This document shows, piece after piece, positions 53,626 to 63,970 of a DNA stretch of 64,000 nt. Made by a program: the position numbers and the translations under genes. The stretch's first letter is position 1; each line of letters opens with the position of its first letter. This DNA is from Lacticaseibacillus paracasei subsp. paracasei. GTDB taxonomy: Bacteria; Bacillota; Bacilli; Lactobacillales; Lactobacillaceae. The DNA is taken from contig NZ_AP012541.1 in the NCBI RefSeq assembly GCF_000829035.1, positions 1,488,001 through 1,552,000 on the forward strand, read 5' to 3'. The notes beneath the pieces are model-generated. The model had not been told where the DNA came from and ran no database searches. It was given only the letters and a program-made list of their open reading frames with translations.

Positions 53626-55131
53626 CTACTCTGCGCGTACTTCTATCACAATCCAGCAGCCCACAGCAATCAAACTATAAACGGCACCTGTCACCATACC
53701 AACTAGGCTCGTCGCTAGCGGTAGTGGTCCAGTCAGGCCGCAAACGACTAGGAACAAAATGACAGTCCCCAGCAGTTGGCTCCACTGGCCGGATTTGGTC
53801 AACTGACCCAACATGAGACTCACCACCGGTAACATGATGGCCCAGCCAAGTAACGGCCACGCAACGATTCCCTGCCGCAGCAAGGTTGGCAGCAAAAGTA
53901 GTAACGAAAAGGTAACACTTAACCATAAAGTGCTGTTGATGGCGCGGCGAGTCGCATGGTTCACGGTACCTTCCCATGCCGATAAACCATTCAAATCATC
54001 AGGCCAACCAATTTGACTGAAGAAACTCATGGCCCACAAATACTGAATCGGCAAAATCATCCCGCGCAAGCTGCCAACTGGCACAACCCAAGCAAGAAGC
54101 CATAAACCGATCGCCACTAGCCACCACCACTTGTTCTGAGAATGGAAAAGTCGATGTGCCTGTTGGCCAAGCAATTGTTGCCAGCGAAAATTGGCCGTCC
54201 TTGCCGAATGAAACCGATCATCTTTTGGCCTTGGCAAATCAACCGTTAATTTTGATTTGCCTGAGTTCGTTTTTTGGTGTAGTGGCCGATGCTCCAGACA
54301 AAAGGCAGCCAGTAACACCAACACGATGCTCATCAACACCGTCCCGCCGATTGCCAACCATTCTGTTTGTGTTAACGCCAGCGGCTGAAAAATTAGCTGA
54401 TGTGTGCCCGTCCGACTCAAATGATCATTGCCGCCCAGCATCAGCACCGTGTTAAGCGGATGTCCGGCAGAAATGGCGGACTGGCGGATCATGGCCATCA
54501 AGAACGCAATACCCGAAAAGTTAAAAAGTTGGCTGTACCAAGTCATGGTAGTCATCATGGCATATAACGTCAGAAGTGCTATCACTAACACGGTGGTACC
54601 GAGTTGTCCTCGCAGTCCCGGCAATGTCTCACTCAAAACCCCTAAGCCGCTAATCAAGAAGATCCCAGGCACCAGACTAAAAAAAGGTGACAAAAATTGA
54701 CTCAAGCTCAACCCTTGACCAGGATATTGGATCAACAGCATTAGCCCGCTGCCAAGCATCACCAAGACTAAAATGGTGAACAATAGGCAGCAGCTAACCA
54801 GAAATTGACTCGCCAAATAACGGAACCGTCATAATTTTGTCGTCAACAAATATGTAAGGACACCATTTTCCCGATCAGCATGAATACCTTGGCGCGCGAT
54901 CACAAGGCTCACAAGTGGAAAGAACAATGACAACACGCAAGCAACACCGATTGGTAACCAAGTGGGATTATTGGCTTGCGCAAAATACTGTGGATCCAAT
55001 ACTAATACCCGAAAATTGCCCTTTGGCCGCGGTGCAAGAATGACAGCAGCAAAAAGTGCTATCACCGCCAAAATACGAAATGAGAATTGTTGGGTGCGTT
55101 CCCGATAATCAACCGCAATGAGTCGCATCAT
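53626..55131 (-). pseudogene. ABC transporter permease interrupted by an in-frame stop
   Basis: One continuous reading frame of 502 codons for a hydrophobic ABC-2-type permease, broken by a single TGA at 54830-54828. The upstream part reads ...GVLTYLLTTKL, the stop is followed in the same frame by RFRYLASQFLVSCC..., and no shift is needed to join them. A CGA-to-TGA change is a simple explanation. The N-terminal part has two membrane segments and the C-terminal part about eight to ten. It overlaps the ATPase gene by 4 bp. No good internal start exists after the stop. Function was probably export or peptide transport, but this is unproven. Confidence 0.85.
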
Positions 55132-55870
55132 CCTTTCCTCACCGCCTGACTTTCAAAGAAATCGAGAGTCGCATCTTCTAAGTTAGGCGCTACCATGACC
55201 GCATTCGCCACCGGCGCCTCGTCTGCAATCATGCGAATATGAATACCATCGCTTCTTTCTTGCATACCACTAATTCGCTCACTTGTCGGCAAGGACGCAT
55301 TGCGCGGCAGTGTGTATTCCCAAACGTGCCCCGAAGCTTTGTCGAGAAATTGTGCTGGTGTGCCTTGAAAATGCAATTGTCCATCGGTAAGCAATAATAA
55401 CTGACTGGCAATGGCCTCAACATCTTCAATAATATGGGTCGAAATGATGACAATTCGGGTTTGCGCGAGACTGCTCAATAAATTGCGGACAGCAATTCGT
55501 TCAACTGGGTCTAGGCCAACAGTGGGTTCATCAACAATCACCACTTGCGGATCACCTAAAAGACTAGCAGTCAGCCCAACACGCTGACGGCTCCCACCTG
55601 AGTAATCACCGAGCAAGGTTGAATTGCTGGGATTCAAATGCAGCAGTCCTAACGTTTGGACAATTTGCCGGTCCGCCTCGCGAGGAGCAATGCCCTTAAG
55701 CGCCGCAATATAGCGTAAATAGGCCAATGCGGTCACATGTGCATCATAAGGCACCTGCTGTGGCAGATAGCCTAAAACTTGACGCATTTTTTGCGGTTGC
55801 CTGACAATGTCAACATCATCCAATAAAATCGTGCCACTGGATGGTTTTGCCAATGTTGCTAAGAACCTGT

Positions 55871-56341
55871 CTAGTATCTTTTAAGAACTATCTTCAGGAA
55901 GGCCAATACAACCATTTGAAGACTGCTGTTAAGGACACGTTCACAGTTTTTCCAAAGTCGCCGACATTTGTCTAGCCAACTCCATGAACGTTCAACGATC
56001 CATCGTTGCGGTAACACCGTGAACATATGCAACTCGTTGCGTTTAGCTACCGTTGTCTTAGCATTCAAAATGAGCTTCACCTGATCCGCAAAGTCATTGC
56101 CAGTGTAGCCACCATCAACCATGACATGCTGAACCAGCTCTAAATTTTGGCTAGCCAAACTAAACATAGCCAATGCACCTGAACGATCTGATACATTAGC
56201 TCGTGTCACGAGAATGGCTTGTGGTAAACCATTAATATCAACCGCCATATGACGCTTAATCCCTGAAATCTTTTTGCCGCCATCGTAGCCACTATTTTTC
56301 GTTAAATCAGTGGTTTTAACACTTTGAGCATCAACAACCAC
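55871..56341 (-). CDS. IS5-family transposase, second frame (orfB)
   Basis: A 156-residue C-terminal part of the DDE transposase: [12 protein letters not shown] (first Asp), [29 protein letters not shown] (second Asp) and [23 protein letters not shown] (Glu-containing). It overlaps orfA by 40 bp in another frame and is probably expressed only as an orfA-orfB fusion by frameshifting. Confidence 0.92.
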   Translation of the reverse strand: MVVDAQSVKTTDLTKNSGYDGGKKISGIKRHMAVDINGLPQAILVTRANVSDRSGALAMFSLASQNLELVQHVMVDGGYTGNDFADQVKLILNAKTTVAKRNELHMFTVLPQRWIVERSWSWLDKCRRLWKNCERVLNSSLQMVVLAFLKIVLKRY

Positions 56342-56658
56342 AAACGACGTTCGGGCCGATCGGCCCTGTGCAAAACGATAGGAAGCGACAGTTTTTTTAA
56401 AAGCCTTTCTAATAGCGAATCAGCTGTCGGGTCTGGTTTATCTCGCCACATATCGTAATAGCGGTAGACGGTATGCCATTCCGGGAAATCGTGCGGTAAT
56501 TCACGCCATTGACACCCTGTAGTAAGCGAGTAAAGGATGGCATTGAACACGTCATAAAGATCATAACGACGCGGTCTTGTATGCTTGCGGAAGTTTTCTA
56601 AATCAGGTTGTATTAACGAAAATTGCGCTCGAGAAATATTGCTTGGATAATCTGGCAT
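56302..56658 (-). CDS. IS5-family transposase, first frame (orfA)
   Basis: A 118-residue N-terminal part with the DUF4096-like region ([26 protein letters not shown], in part about 29-54; W..VYRYY). A run of seven As (56399-56393, minus strand, TTTTAAAAAAACTG) is a plausible -1 slippery site. Slipping there joins ...LLKK to [10 protein letters not shown]...VVDAQSV, giving the complete transposase. Confidence 0.9.
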   Translation of the reverse strand: MPDYPSNISRAQFSLIQPDLENFRKHTRPRRYDLYDVFNAILYSLTTGCQWRELPHDFPEWHTVYRYYDMWRDKPDPTADSLLERLLKKLSLPIVLHRADRPERRLWLLMLKVLKPLI

Positions 56659-57108
56659 GACAAACTCCTCAGTCGGTTTTCCACAATTCTACCAGATTCA
56701 GCAGATACTAGACAGGTTCTAAGAGTTTCAGTAAAGTCGACTTGCCAGCACCATTTGGTCCAATCAAACCAATGACCCCATTGGCTTCAAGTGTCGCGGT
56801 TATCCCAGTCAACGCTTGTTTATCCCCAAAGCGTTGACCAACGTTTTTCAAAAATAATGACATGAGACATGCACCTCCTGAAACTAGTTTAAAATTAATA
56901 ACTTATGGCAACATCAATCATAAGTTGCACTTGGCGTCAGTCTTTAGACCGAAAAAGAATGAGACATAATTCCTTATTGGACTTGTGATTCATTAGATTC
57001 TGAATAATCTGGGAAACGTATAGATTAGAATTCTTTGCCAGTTCGGCTCCGCAGCAGTACGCTATTACTAATTTCGCGCCCACTCTACTAAAACAAGGAA
57101 GTGTCTTT

Positions 57109-57549
57109 ATGTGGCAAGATAATCGTATCCAAGCAGCCATTGATGGTACCAATCCAATGGTCATGGCTGAGCTACCCGGCGGATTTGCGGTATTTGGTGA
57201 TGTTCAATTTTTACCCGGTTACTGTGTGCTCCTTCCAAAACAGAATATTACCGATCTCAATCATCTCGAAGAGCCAGCAAGAACTTTATTCTTACAAAGC
57301 ATGGATCAGTTAGGCGATGCGGTTTTGGCCGCTTGTCACCGGGTCCGAGTGAACTATGATATTTTAGGGAATACAGATAATTTTTTACATGCCCATGTGT
57401 TTCCACGATACAAAACGGAATCCGCGGAGCGACTTGCTAAACCTGTTTGGTTATACACCCCGGATCATTGGCACGATCCACAATATCAATACAACCCGGC
57501 CAAGCATGATGCGATTCGGCAAAAAATCACTCAGTTTCTTTTGGCATAA
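57109..57549 (+). CDS. HIT-family protein
   Basis: A 146-residue histidine-triad superfamily protein. The motif NFLHAHVFPRY (about 91-101) supplies H-x-H-x, and the third histidine position of the usual HxHxH is replaced by Phe, so it is an atypical member. Other conserved parts are GFAVFGDVQFLPGYCVLLPK (about 24-43). Members hydrolyse nucleotide-phosphate bonds such as diadenosine polyphosphates. AAGGAAG is 8 bases before the ATG. The 245 bp upstream, facing the broken ABC operon, hold no convincing gene. Confidence 0.75.
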   Translation: MWQDNRIQAAIDGTNPMVMAELPGGFAVFGDVQFLPGYCVLLPKQNITDLNHLEEPARTLFLQSMDQLGDAVLAACHRVRVNYDILGNTDNFLHAHVFPRYKTESAERLAKPVWLYTPDHWHDPQYQYNPAKHDAIRQKITQFLLA

Positions 57550-57687
57550 GCGTCCGATCCGACTGGTAAGGGTTACTGCGAATTGTCTTGTTGTCTAGTT
57601 CTTAACGCAACTTAAACGTGATTACGCCACTTTTTCTAATGCGATTTGCTATAATAGGATTAACTATCTTCAGAAAATGGTGGGCTC

Positions 57688-59010
57688 ATGAAGAAAATTG
57701 GACAATTAAAAAAATGGCCGCTGGTCGTTCTGGTGGCGCTACTTTTCGGCGTTGGTGTTGCCACAACCAGTGTAATGGCCAACACACAATACATGACTGT
57801 CAAGGCAGATACCGTCAACGTGCGGTTAGGTCCTGGTTTGGCATATTCAATTATGGGACAAGTGAAATCCGGTAATGAACTGTCGATTATCGGTGCGAAA
57901 AACTCCTGGTATCAAGTCCGACTAGCTGGTAATAAAATCGGCTGGGTTGCCTCTTGGTTGGTGGATCAAAGTGAGGCAGCAACTTCACAGGCCAAAGTGG
58001 CAACGGTTAATCAACCGGTTAACGTCCGTGAATATGCCAGTCAAAATGCAAAACAACTAGGTTCGCTAAATGCCGGCGACAGCGTCAAGGTCGTTTATCA
58101 AGAAGGCGCTTGGACTCAGATTGCGTACAACACCACGGCTGCATGGATCACCAGCAGCAGCGTTCAGTTAACCGGCCAAACCACCAATTTAGCCCAGCCT
58201 GCGCAAACGGCGTTGGCAAACGAGAAAAGTGCGCCGGCGTTGAAGGTAACAACCAATACGATGACCAACCTTCGCAATGCCGCCGGTATCAATGCGCCTT
58301 CGGTTGAAAAGCTAGACAAAGGCACCGAACTGACGGTCTCTAAGCAACAAGATGATTGGTATGCGGTCACGGCACCAGATGGCAAAACTGGCTACGTTGC
58401 GAGCTGGACCGTCAGCGCACCAAATGACGGGCAAACGCAAAAAGCCGCTACAAAACTGTCAGAGGCTACGATTGTCCTTGACCCAGGTCACGGCGGCTCC
58501 GACACTGGTGCGATTGCCAATGATGGCACCGACTATGAAAAAACATACACGCTTAAGACGGCCAATTTAGTTGCTAACTCTTTACGCGCGGCTGGTGCCA
58601 ATGTCATTATGACCCGTACAACGGATACTTTCGTTGATTTAGCACCTCGACCAAATACTGCCAACAATGCTCACGCGGATGCTTTCATCTCTTTCCATTT
58701 TGACTCCAGTCCATCCAAGAATTCAGCATCTGGGATCACCACCTATTACTACGACAGCAAAAAAGACCTTGCCTTGGCCAAGTCCGTCAACAGTGCTTTC
58801 AGCGGCCTTCCGCTGGAAAACCGCGGTGTCGCCTTTGGTAATTTCGAAGTCCTGCGTGATAATAAACAACCTGCTATTCTGAACGAGATGGGTTACATCA
58901 ACAACGATAAAGATTTCCGTCAAATCAAAGATCCGAGCTATCAGTCCAAGATTGCTACCGATATTGTAAATGGCCTAAACGCCTACTTTAAGGCAGGCAA
59001 TCATCAGTGA
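57688..59010 (+). CDS. Secreted N-acetylmuramoyl-L-alanine amidase with three SH3b domains
   Basis: Peptidoglycan hydrolase, 440 residues. It has a signal peptide (1-31: KKW..., hydrophobic core, AxA-like VMANT), three bacterial SH3 domains (about 35-92, 105-160 and 188-247, each with a NVRxGP/LRNAAG-type turn and a GWVASW or GYVASW end) for wall binding, and an Amidase_3 catalytic domain (about 257-437). Zinc ligands are in DPGHGGSDTGA, DYEKTYTLK and SFHFDSS; the catalytic Glu is in ILNEMGYINN. It corresponds to the amidase gene usually found next to hisS (YrvJ-like) in Firmicutes. Confidence 0.94.
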   Translation: MKKIGQLKKWPLVVLVALLFGVGVATTSVMANTQYMTVKADTVNVRLGPGLAYSIMGQVKSGNELSIIGAKNSWYQVRLAGNKIGWVASWLVDQSEAATSQAKVATVNQPVNVREYASQNAKQLGSLNAGDSVKVVYQEGAWTQIAYNTTAAWITSSSVQLTGQTTNLAQPAQTALANEKSAPALKVTTNTMTNLRNAAGINAPSVEKLDKGTELTVSKQQDDWYAVTAPDGKTGYVASWTVSAPNDGQTQKAATKLSEATIVLDPGHGGSDTGAIANDGTDYEKTYTLKTANLVANSLRAAGANVIMTRTTDTFVDLAPRPNTANNAHADAFISFHFDSSPSKNSASGITTYYYDSKKDLALAKSVNSAFSGLPLENRGVAFGNFEVLRDNKQPAILNEMGYINNDKDFRQIKDPSYQSKIATDIVNGLNAYFKAGNHQ

Positions 59011-59017
59011 TGAACTA

Positions 59018-59068
59018 AAAAAGGTCCTGACATTGAGTTTACAACTTCAATGCAGGACCTTTTTTAGA
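59018..59068 (+). terminator. Terminator shared by the amidase and HAD genes
   Basis: AAAAAAGGTCCTG / CAGGACCTTTTTT with inner pairing CATTGA / TTCAATG. T-runs on both strands between convergent genes make it bidirectional. Confidence 0.92.
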
Positions 59069-59082
59069 GTCGATAATAACTT

Positions 59083-59712
59083 TTAAACGCGGAATAATGG
59101 CGGGATCTCTTCCAGATGATCCACCTGAAAATCAGCTTGCGGTGCGGCGTTCAAGCCGTCAACGTTAAAGTAGATCGTTTTGACGCCAGCGTTAATGCCA
59201 GCGTCAACATCCAATGAGCGATCACCAATCATCGCTGTGACAGCCGGATTTAGCTGAAATCGTTTGAGCAGATACTGAATTGAATCTGGTGCCGGCTTGC
59301 GTGGCAAATCTAAATCGGCATCCACGCCACCCAAAAACAAATCAGCAGCATGATCCTTGGCCAATATTTTCCAAGCACTGTGGTCGCGGTGCGTCAACAA
59401 AAGATTATTCCCGCCTTGCGACTTGATCGCTCGCAAAACAGCTAAGGCAGTCGGGTAAGGTTTGATATCCTGCAAATAAGCCGCAGCCCGATGGTGGTAA
59501 TCAGCCTCCAAATCGGTCACACTGCGGCCGATCTGTGCCCCAAATGTCGTCAAAAATTGTTTGATTGAAGTCTCTTTGGTTGTTCGATACAAAGCGGCTA
59601 AATCAAAGTGACCACCGTTGTCTGTCACCAAAGCACCTAACGCTTTCATCATCCCCGGGTAGGAATCATACAAGGTCCCGTCAAAATCCCAGATGGCATT
59701 GACTAGCATCAT
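59083..59712 (-). CDS. HAD-family phosphatase (phosphoglycolate phosphatase-like)
   Basis: A 209-residue haloacid dehalogenase-type hydrolase: [14 protein letters not shown] (nucleophile Asp, motif I, about 8-21), [10 protein letters not shown] (motif II, about 104), [11 protein letters not shown] (motif III Lys, about 137) and [19 protein letters not shown] (motif IV, about 161). A helical cap lies between motifs I and II. It overlaps dtd by 4 bp. The physiological substrate is unknown. Confidence 0.9.
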
Positions 59713-60155
59713 TTCGCCTCCGTATCAAATAAAATCGTAACTGGCCCGTCATTTGTCAGGCTCACCTGCATATCGCCACCGAACTCACCAGTTGCAACAG
59801 GCACACCTAAAGCTTTGAGTTTGGCATTGAAGGCTTGATACAAACGATCACCTAATGCCGGATCAGCAGCTCCAGTAAAACTCGGCCGATTGCCGCGGTG
59901 AGTGTCAGCATACAACGTGAACTGCGAAATCGATAGCACTTGGCCACCTACATCAGCTAAAGCCAAGTTCATTTTGCCGACTGGATCACTGAACACCCGT
60001 AGCTTGCTAATTTTTTCGGCCAAATAATCACTGTCGGCTTCCGTATCAGTTGGTCCGACACCGAGTAAAACCACAAACCCGTGGTCAATTGTGCCGACTG
60101 TATTGCCTTCAATTGTCACTTTTGCTTCAAGACTTCGTTGTACCACTGCGCGCAT
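59709..60155 (-). CDS. dtd: D-aminoacyl-tRNA deacylase
   Basis: Frees tRNA from D-amino acids. The 148-residue protein starts [15 protein letters not shown] and has the [17 protein letters not shown] active-site motif (about 78-94) and the cross-subunit NDGPVTI motif near the C-terminus (about 136-142). Length is the family standard. The rel-dtd pair is conserved in Firmicutes. Confidence 0.96.
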
Positions 60156-60275
60156 GAATTCAATCCCCTTTATTTGCTTAGCATGATCAAAAAAAGCTGC
60201 TTACTCAATACGGTAGCAGATTTCTGACCACCTGTCTTGAGCAAACAGCATTTTTATCGTCAACCAGCCCTAAAA

Positions 60276-62504
60276 TCAGCCATTGGCGCGCTTTACTTCA
60301 TAAATATCCGGCACATTTTTGACTGCATCCATCAATTTATCCAAATGAGCAAGATTGCGTACCCCCACTGTCACGTGAATGTCAGCCATTTTGTCATGGT
60401 CAACCCGGCCGTTAATGTTGTTTAACGCCTTGGTCTGGGCATTTAGAACCTGCAACACATCACTCAGTAAACCGCTGCGATTATAACCGTAGATTTCCAA
60501 GTCAGTATCAAAAAGCTGCTTTTGGGCTTCTTCATTCTCCCAGCGGACATCAATCAACCGGCCGGCCATTTCACCGGAACTTTGCACATTCGGGCAATCG
60601 GCGCGATGCACGGTGACCCCGCGACCCTTTGTGACATAGCCAACGATCGCGTCACCAGGGACAGGCATGCAACACTTCGCAAGATGCACCAACAGGTTAT
60701 CCACTCCTTCGATGACAACGCCATCTTCAGAATGGGTTTGTGGCTGCTGATGTTTGTCGCTTGAAACCGTCGTAACCTTTTGATTCTTGGACAGAATTTC
60801 GGCTTCTTTAGCCTTCCGGTCTTTTTCAGCCTTGTCATGCCGGAATTTCTCCGTCAAACGATTGGCGATGACTTTCGGGGTATATTCGCCGTAACCAATT
60901 GAACTCATCAATTCATCAACCGTTTGAAAATTGAGGCGCTGCATCAAGCCTGTCATATTTTCCTTGGTCAAGAAATCTTTTGGCACGTAACCTTCGTCCA
61001 AAAGTTCACGTTCCAGCATATCACGGCCTTTTTCAGCATTCTCGCTTTTATCAGCCTGTTTAAAATAGCGCTTGATTTTATTGCGAGCCCGTGAAGTGAA
61101 GACCAGTTTGATCCAGTCGCGGCTTGGCGCACTGCCACTAGCCGTTAACATCTCGACAATGTCGCCGTTTTTCAAAACATAATTCAGCGGTACGATTTTG
61201 CCATTGACCTTAGCGCCGACCGTGTGATTACCAACCTCTGTGTGCACAAGGTAGCCAAAATCTAACGGATTACTCCCCTTAGGCAGCTCATAGACGTCAC
61301 CTTTAGGCGTGAAAACGTAAACCCGATCCGTGAAGATATCGCCTTTGACACTTTCCATAAAATCGGCAGCATCGCTGGTTTCATCTTGAAGCTCCAGAAT
61401 TTCACGGAAAATGTCGAGTTTCTTACCGGTCTTATCGTACTCAACCTTGCTGGTCTGGCCTTCTTTATAAGCCCAATGTGCCGCAACACCATATTCAGCC
61501 ACATGGTGCATTTCTTCGGTGCGAATCTGAACTTCAAGCGGCTTACCCATCGGTCCAATCACCGTGGTATGAATACTTTGATACAAGTTTGCCTTGGGCA
61601 TCGCAATATAATCCTTGAATCGCCCAGGCATCGGCTTCCACTTAGTATGAATGGCGCCAAGAACCGCATAACAGTCTTTGATCGTCTCGGTAATCACCCG
61701 AATGGCCAACAAATCATAGAGTTCATCGAACTGCTTATGCTTGTCGCGCATTTTTTTGTAAATTGAATAGATGTGCTTTGGCCGACCGTAAATCTCATAT
61801 TTGATGTGTAAATCAGCCAAGGCCTTTTCGATTTCATCGATGGCTTCCTGAATATAAGCTTCACGTTCAGTCCGCTTACTATTCATCAAGTGGGCAATGC
61901 GATAGTACTGTTGCGGATTGAGATATCGCAACGATAGATCTTCGAGTTCCCATTTGATGGTACTGATCCCTAAACGATCAGCCAAGGGTGCGTAAATCTC
62001 CAATGTTTCGTTGGCAATTCGTCGTTGCTTATCAGGCCGCAAATGTTGCAGCGTCCGCATATTGTGCAGCCGATCAGCCAGCTTCACCATAATGACCCGT
62101 AGATCCTTGGCCATTGCCAGCAACATTTTTCGATGGTTTTCTGCCAGCTCATCTTTATGGGCAACATAGGTCACTTTGCTTAACTTGGTGACGCCATCCA
62201 CAATGACGGCAACATCATGACCAAACACTTCTTCAATATCGCCCAAAGTAATATTGGTATCTTCGACGACATCATGCAAATAGCCAGATGCGACTGTTGC
62301 TGGATCCATTTTTAATTCAGCGAGAATCCCTGCCACCTGAATGGGATGGATAATGTACGGCTCGCCAGATTTGCGAACCTGATCCTTATGAACATATGCG
62401 GCAAACTTGTAGGCCTTTTCGACGAATGCCAAGTGTTCAGGGTTCATGTAAGCTTTACACAACTTCATGACATCCGGTTGGGTGAGTTCAACTTCTTCGG
62501 CCAT
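60276..62504 (-). CDS. rel: Bifunctional (p)ppGpp synthetase/hydrolase Rel
   Basis: Stringent-response enzyme, 742 residues. It has an HD hydrolase domain (HPIQVAGILAELKMD, YLHDVVEDT, about 47-80, with HDxxED intact), a synthetase domain (YDLLAIRVIT..., PGRFKDYIAMPKANLYQSIHT, about 255-320), a TGS domain (VYVFTPKGDVYELPKGSNPLDFGYLVH, about 390-450), a zinc-finger-like region (AKCCMPVPGD...HRADCPN), and an ACT domain (about 665-742). The start at 62504 has AGGAGGG upstream. Both catalytic sites appear intact. Confidence 0.96.
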   Translation of the reverse strand: MAEEVELTQPDVMKLCKAYMNPEHLAFVEKAYKFAAYVHKDQVRKSGEPYIIHPIQVAGILAELKMDPATVASGYLHDVVEDTNITLGDIEEVFGHDVAVIVDGVTKLSKVTYVAHKDELAENHRKMLLAMAKDLRVIMVKLADRLHNMRTLQHLRPDKQRRIANETLEIYAPLADRLGISTIKWELEDLSLRYLNPQQYYRIAHLMNSKRTEREAYIQEAIDEIEKALADLHIKYEIYGRPKHIYSIYKKMRDKHKQFDELYDLLAIRVITETIKDCYAVLGAIHTKWKPMPGRFKDYIAMPKANLYQSIHTTVIGPMGKPLEVQIRTEEMHHVAEYGVAAHWAYKEGQTSKVEYDKTGKKLDIFREILELQDETSDAADFMESVKGDIFTDRVYVFTPKGDVYELPKGSNPLDFGYLVHTEVGNHTVGAKVNGKIVPLNYVLKNGDIVEMLTASGSAPSRDWIKLVFTSRARNKIKRYFKQADKSENAEKGRDMLERELLDEGYVPKDFLTKENMTGLMQRLNFQTVDELMSSIGYGEYTPKVIANRLTEKFRHDKAEKDRKAKEAEILSKNQKVTTVSSDKHQQPQTHSEDGVVIEGVDNLLVHLAKCCMPVPGDAIVGYVTKGRGVTVHRADCPNVQSSGEMAGRLIDVRWENEEAQKQLFDTDLEIYGYNRSGLLSDVLQVLNAQTKALNNINGRVDHDKMADIHVTVGVRNLAHLDKLMDAVKNVPDIYEVKRANG

Positions 62505-62740
62505 TCTATTCCCTCCTGAATTCCACGCCTTCACAGGCACGCGCACGCTGATATTATGAGAAGGGCGATAAGCACCTGCCAAAAGAATCTTAGGCAACAC
62601 GCTTATCGCCGCTTCGCTACGCTTGCTGTTTCGCGTCAGTGCGCGCTTTTATCTCAACACACCGTTTTCAAAAAGCAGTGTGCGTGACGGTTCACTTTTC
62701 TTAGATTACCCTTAAATTATAACGATTCTATGTAAAAATG

Positions 62741-63064
62741 CTAGTCCTTTGCCATTGCGAGCAGACTGAGCAAAATATAGACCGGCACAAAGAAATAGCC
62801 ATACCATTGATAACGCAAAAAAACCATGGCGGCAAATAAAACTGGCAGAACGAATAACCACCACCAAGCCAAATGATGCCGATGAATCATCTTACCAATC
62901 CACCAAGCACTGAACATATCGATGAGAATAAACAAAACACCGACACGAATCGCTGTGCTGATATGAAATAACGGAAATAGCCACGGTAAAATCAAGGTGA
63001 TCAGAATGCTCCAACTAATAACACTGTTGCGGGGCACTTTGACCCAATTGAGAATACGACTCAT
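62741..63064 (-). CDS. Small membrane protein of unknown function
   Basis: A 107-residue hydrophobic protein with about four membrane segments (about 15-33, 38-55, 67-80, 85-104) and a basic HRHH loop (about 60-64). It lies between rel and rsmE, about 26 bp after rsmE on the same strand, and it may be co-transcribed with rsmE. I do not recognise the family. Confidence 0.65.
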   Translation of the reverse strand: MSRILNWVKVPRNSVISWSILITLILPWLFPLFHISTAIRVGVLFILIDMFSAWWIGKMIHRHHLAWWWLFVLPVLFAAMVFLRYQWYGYFFVPVYILLSLLAMAKD

Positions 63065-63090
63065 ATGAAAATGTTCTCCTTTAATGACAC

Positions 63091-63831
63091 TTATATAGAT
63101 GTTGCTTGTAATTCTGTTAAAACCGACACGGCACTAAGCAAGTAAAGCGGTGCAGTTTCTGCACGTAAAATGCGCGGCCCTAATCCTGCAGCAATAAACC
63201 CCTGCCCCGTTAAAACTGATAATTCTTCTGGTGCAAGGCCGCCTTCTGGACCAAAAACCACACACAACGAAGCAGGCCGAGGCGATAGCGCCGAGATTAA
63301 GGCACCATGCTCACCTTGTTTGGCACTTTCCTCATAAGCGACCAATTTCGCCTCGGCAGTCTGCCCTACCTGATTTAGCTTAGCATACATCGTCACATCT
63401 GGAACCTGGTTTCGATGACTTTGTTCGGCAGCATTTTTAGCAATTTCCTGTAAACGGGCGATTTTTTTAACAACCCGTTCCGCCGGCCACCGTGCCGTTC
63501 CCCACTGGGCATTGAAAAAACCGATTTTGTCGGCACCCAGCTCAGTAGCTTTTTGAACGATCCATTCTGATTTGTCCCCTTTGCTGACACCACAGACAAC
63601 TTCCACAGCCAGTGGCAGTTCAACTTTTTTAGTTATGTCTTCATCAATCGCGACCTGTAGCGGCGACGACTGCTGAATGATTGCCAAATATGCGTGGTGC
63701 ATGGGGTCAACGAGTTCGAACCGATCACCAATATCCTGACGCAGCACTTTGATCGCATGTTTGGCAATGGTCGCATCTAACTGAACAACGTCACCGGTTT
63801 TAAGTTTTTGATCGGTAAAATACCGCTGCAT
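63091..63831 (-). CDS. rsmE: 16S rRNA (uracil1498-N3)-methyltransferase
   Basis: SPOUT-class methyltransferase making m3U1498. The 246-residue protein has an N-terminal PUA-like part (MQRYFTD, HAIKVLRQDIGD) and a C-terminal knot with KGDKSEWIVQKATELGA (about 78-94), VVFGPEGGLAPEELSVL (about 190-206) and GLGPRILRAETAPLYLLSAV (about 214-233). GAGGAGG precedes the ATG. Usually follows prmA. Confidence 0.95.
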   Translation of the reverse strand: MQRYFTDQKLKTGDVVQLDATIAKHAIKVLRQDIGDRFELVDPMHHAYLAIIQQSSPLQVAIDEDITKKVELPLAVEVVCGVSKGDKSEWIVQKATELGADKIGFFNAQWGTARWPAERVVKKIARLQEIAKNAAEQSHRNQVPDVTMYAKLNQVGQTAEAKLVAYEESAKQGEHGALISALSPRPASLCVVFGPEGGLAPEELSVLTGQGFIAAGLGPRILRAETAPLYLLSAVSVLTELQATSI

Positions 63832-63852
63832 CTGATGTCCTCCTCATAAACG

Positions 63853-63970
63853 AATCGCAAGCACTAGCGCAAAAAGCTGCACATTAGAACCTTGGTCAGA
63901 ATCGTCAAAGCACGGCCATTTCGGCTAAGAACGCTCATTGCTTTGATTGCTAACCGTGCCACCTCACGCT
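63853..63970 (+). repeat. Palindromic intergenic repeat, copy H (degenerate)
   Basis: Retains AAAGCTGCACATTAGAACCT, GGCCATTTCGG and a TCACGCTGT end, but the pairing is eroded. It fills the space between the upstream gene and rsmE, and its 3' end contains the stop codon of the partial gene at the window edge. Confidence 0.65.

Larger units (their letters stand above)
55863..56719 (-). mobile_element. IS5-family (IS427-like) insertion sequence
   Basis: An 857-bp element with perfect terminal inverted repeats GAACCTGTCTAGTATCT / reverse complement at the two ends. It is flanked by a TAA direct repeat (55860-55862 and 56720-56722), the 3-bp target duplication expected for this group. It carries two overlapping transposase frames. 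The intact ends and duplication suggest a recent insertion. Confidence 0.95.
55128..56863 (-). pseudogene. ABC transporter ATP-binding protein split by an IS5-family element
   Basis: The first 48 codons (56863-56720) carry the start and Walker A (LIGPNGAGKSTLLKL). The remainder (55859-55128) carries Q-loop PQQVPYD, the ABC signature DYSGGSRQRVGLTASLLG, Walker B VVIVDEPTVGLDP and the H-loop STHI. Removing the IS and one TAA copy gives a continuous 291-residue ATPase (...STLLKLLATLAKPSSG...). GGAGG precedes the ATG. Partner of the equally broken permease downstream. Confidence 0.93.

Noticed and set aside
56937..57164. 75-codon minus-strand frame upstream of the HIT gene
   Set aside because: It overlaps the start of the HIT gene, lacks a ribosome binding site and matches nothing I know. 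Its C-terminal half could be a regulator remnant, but support is too thin.
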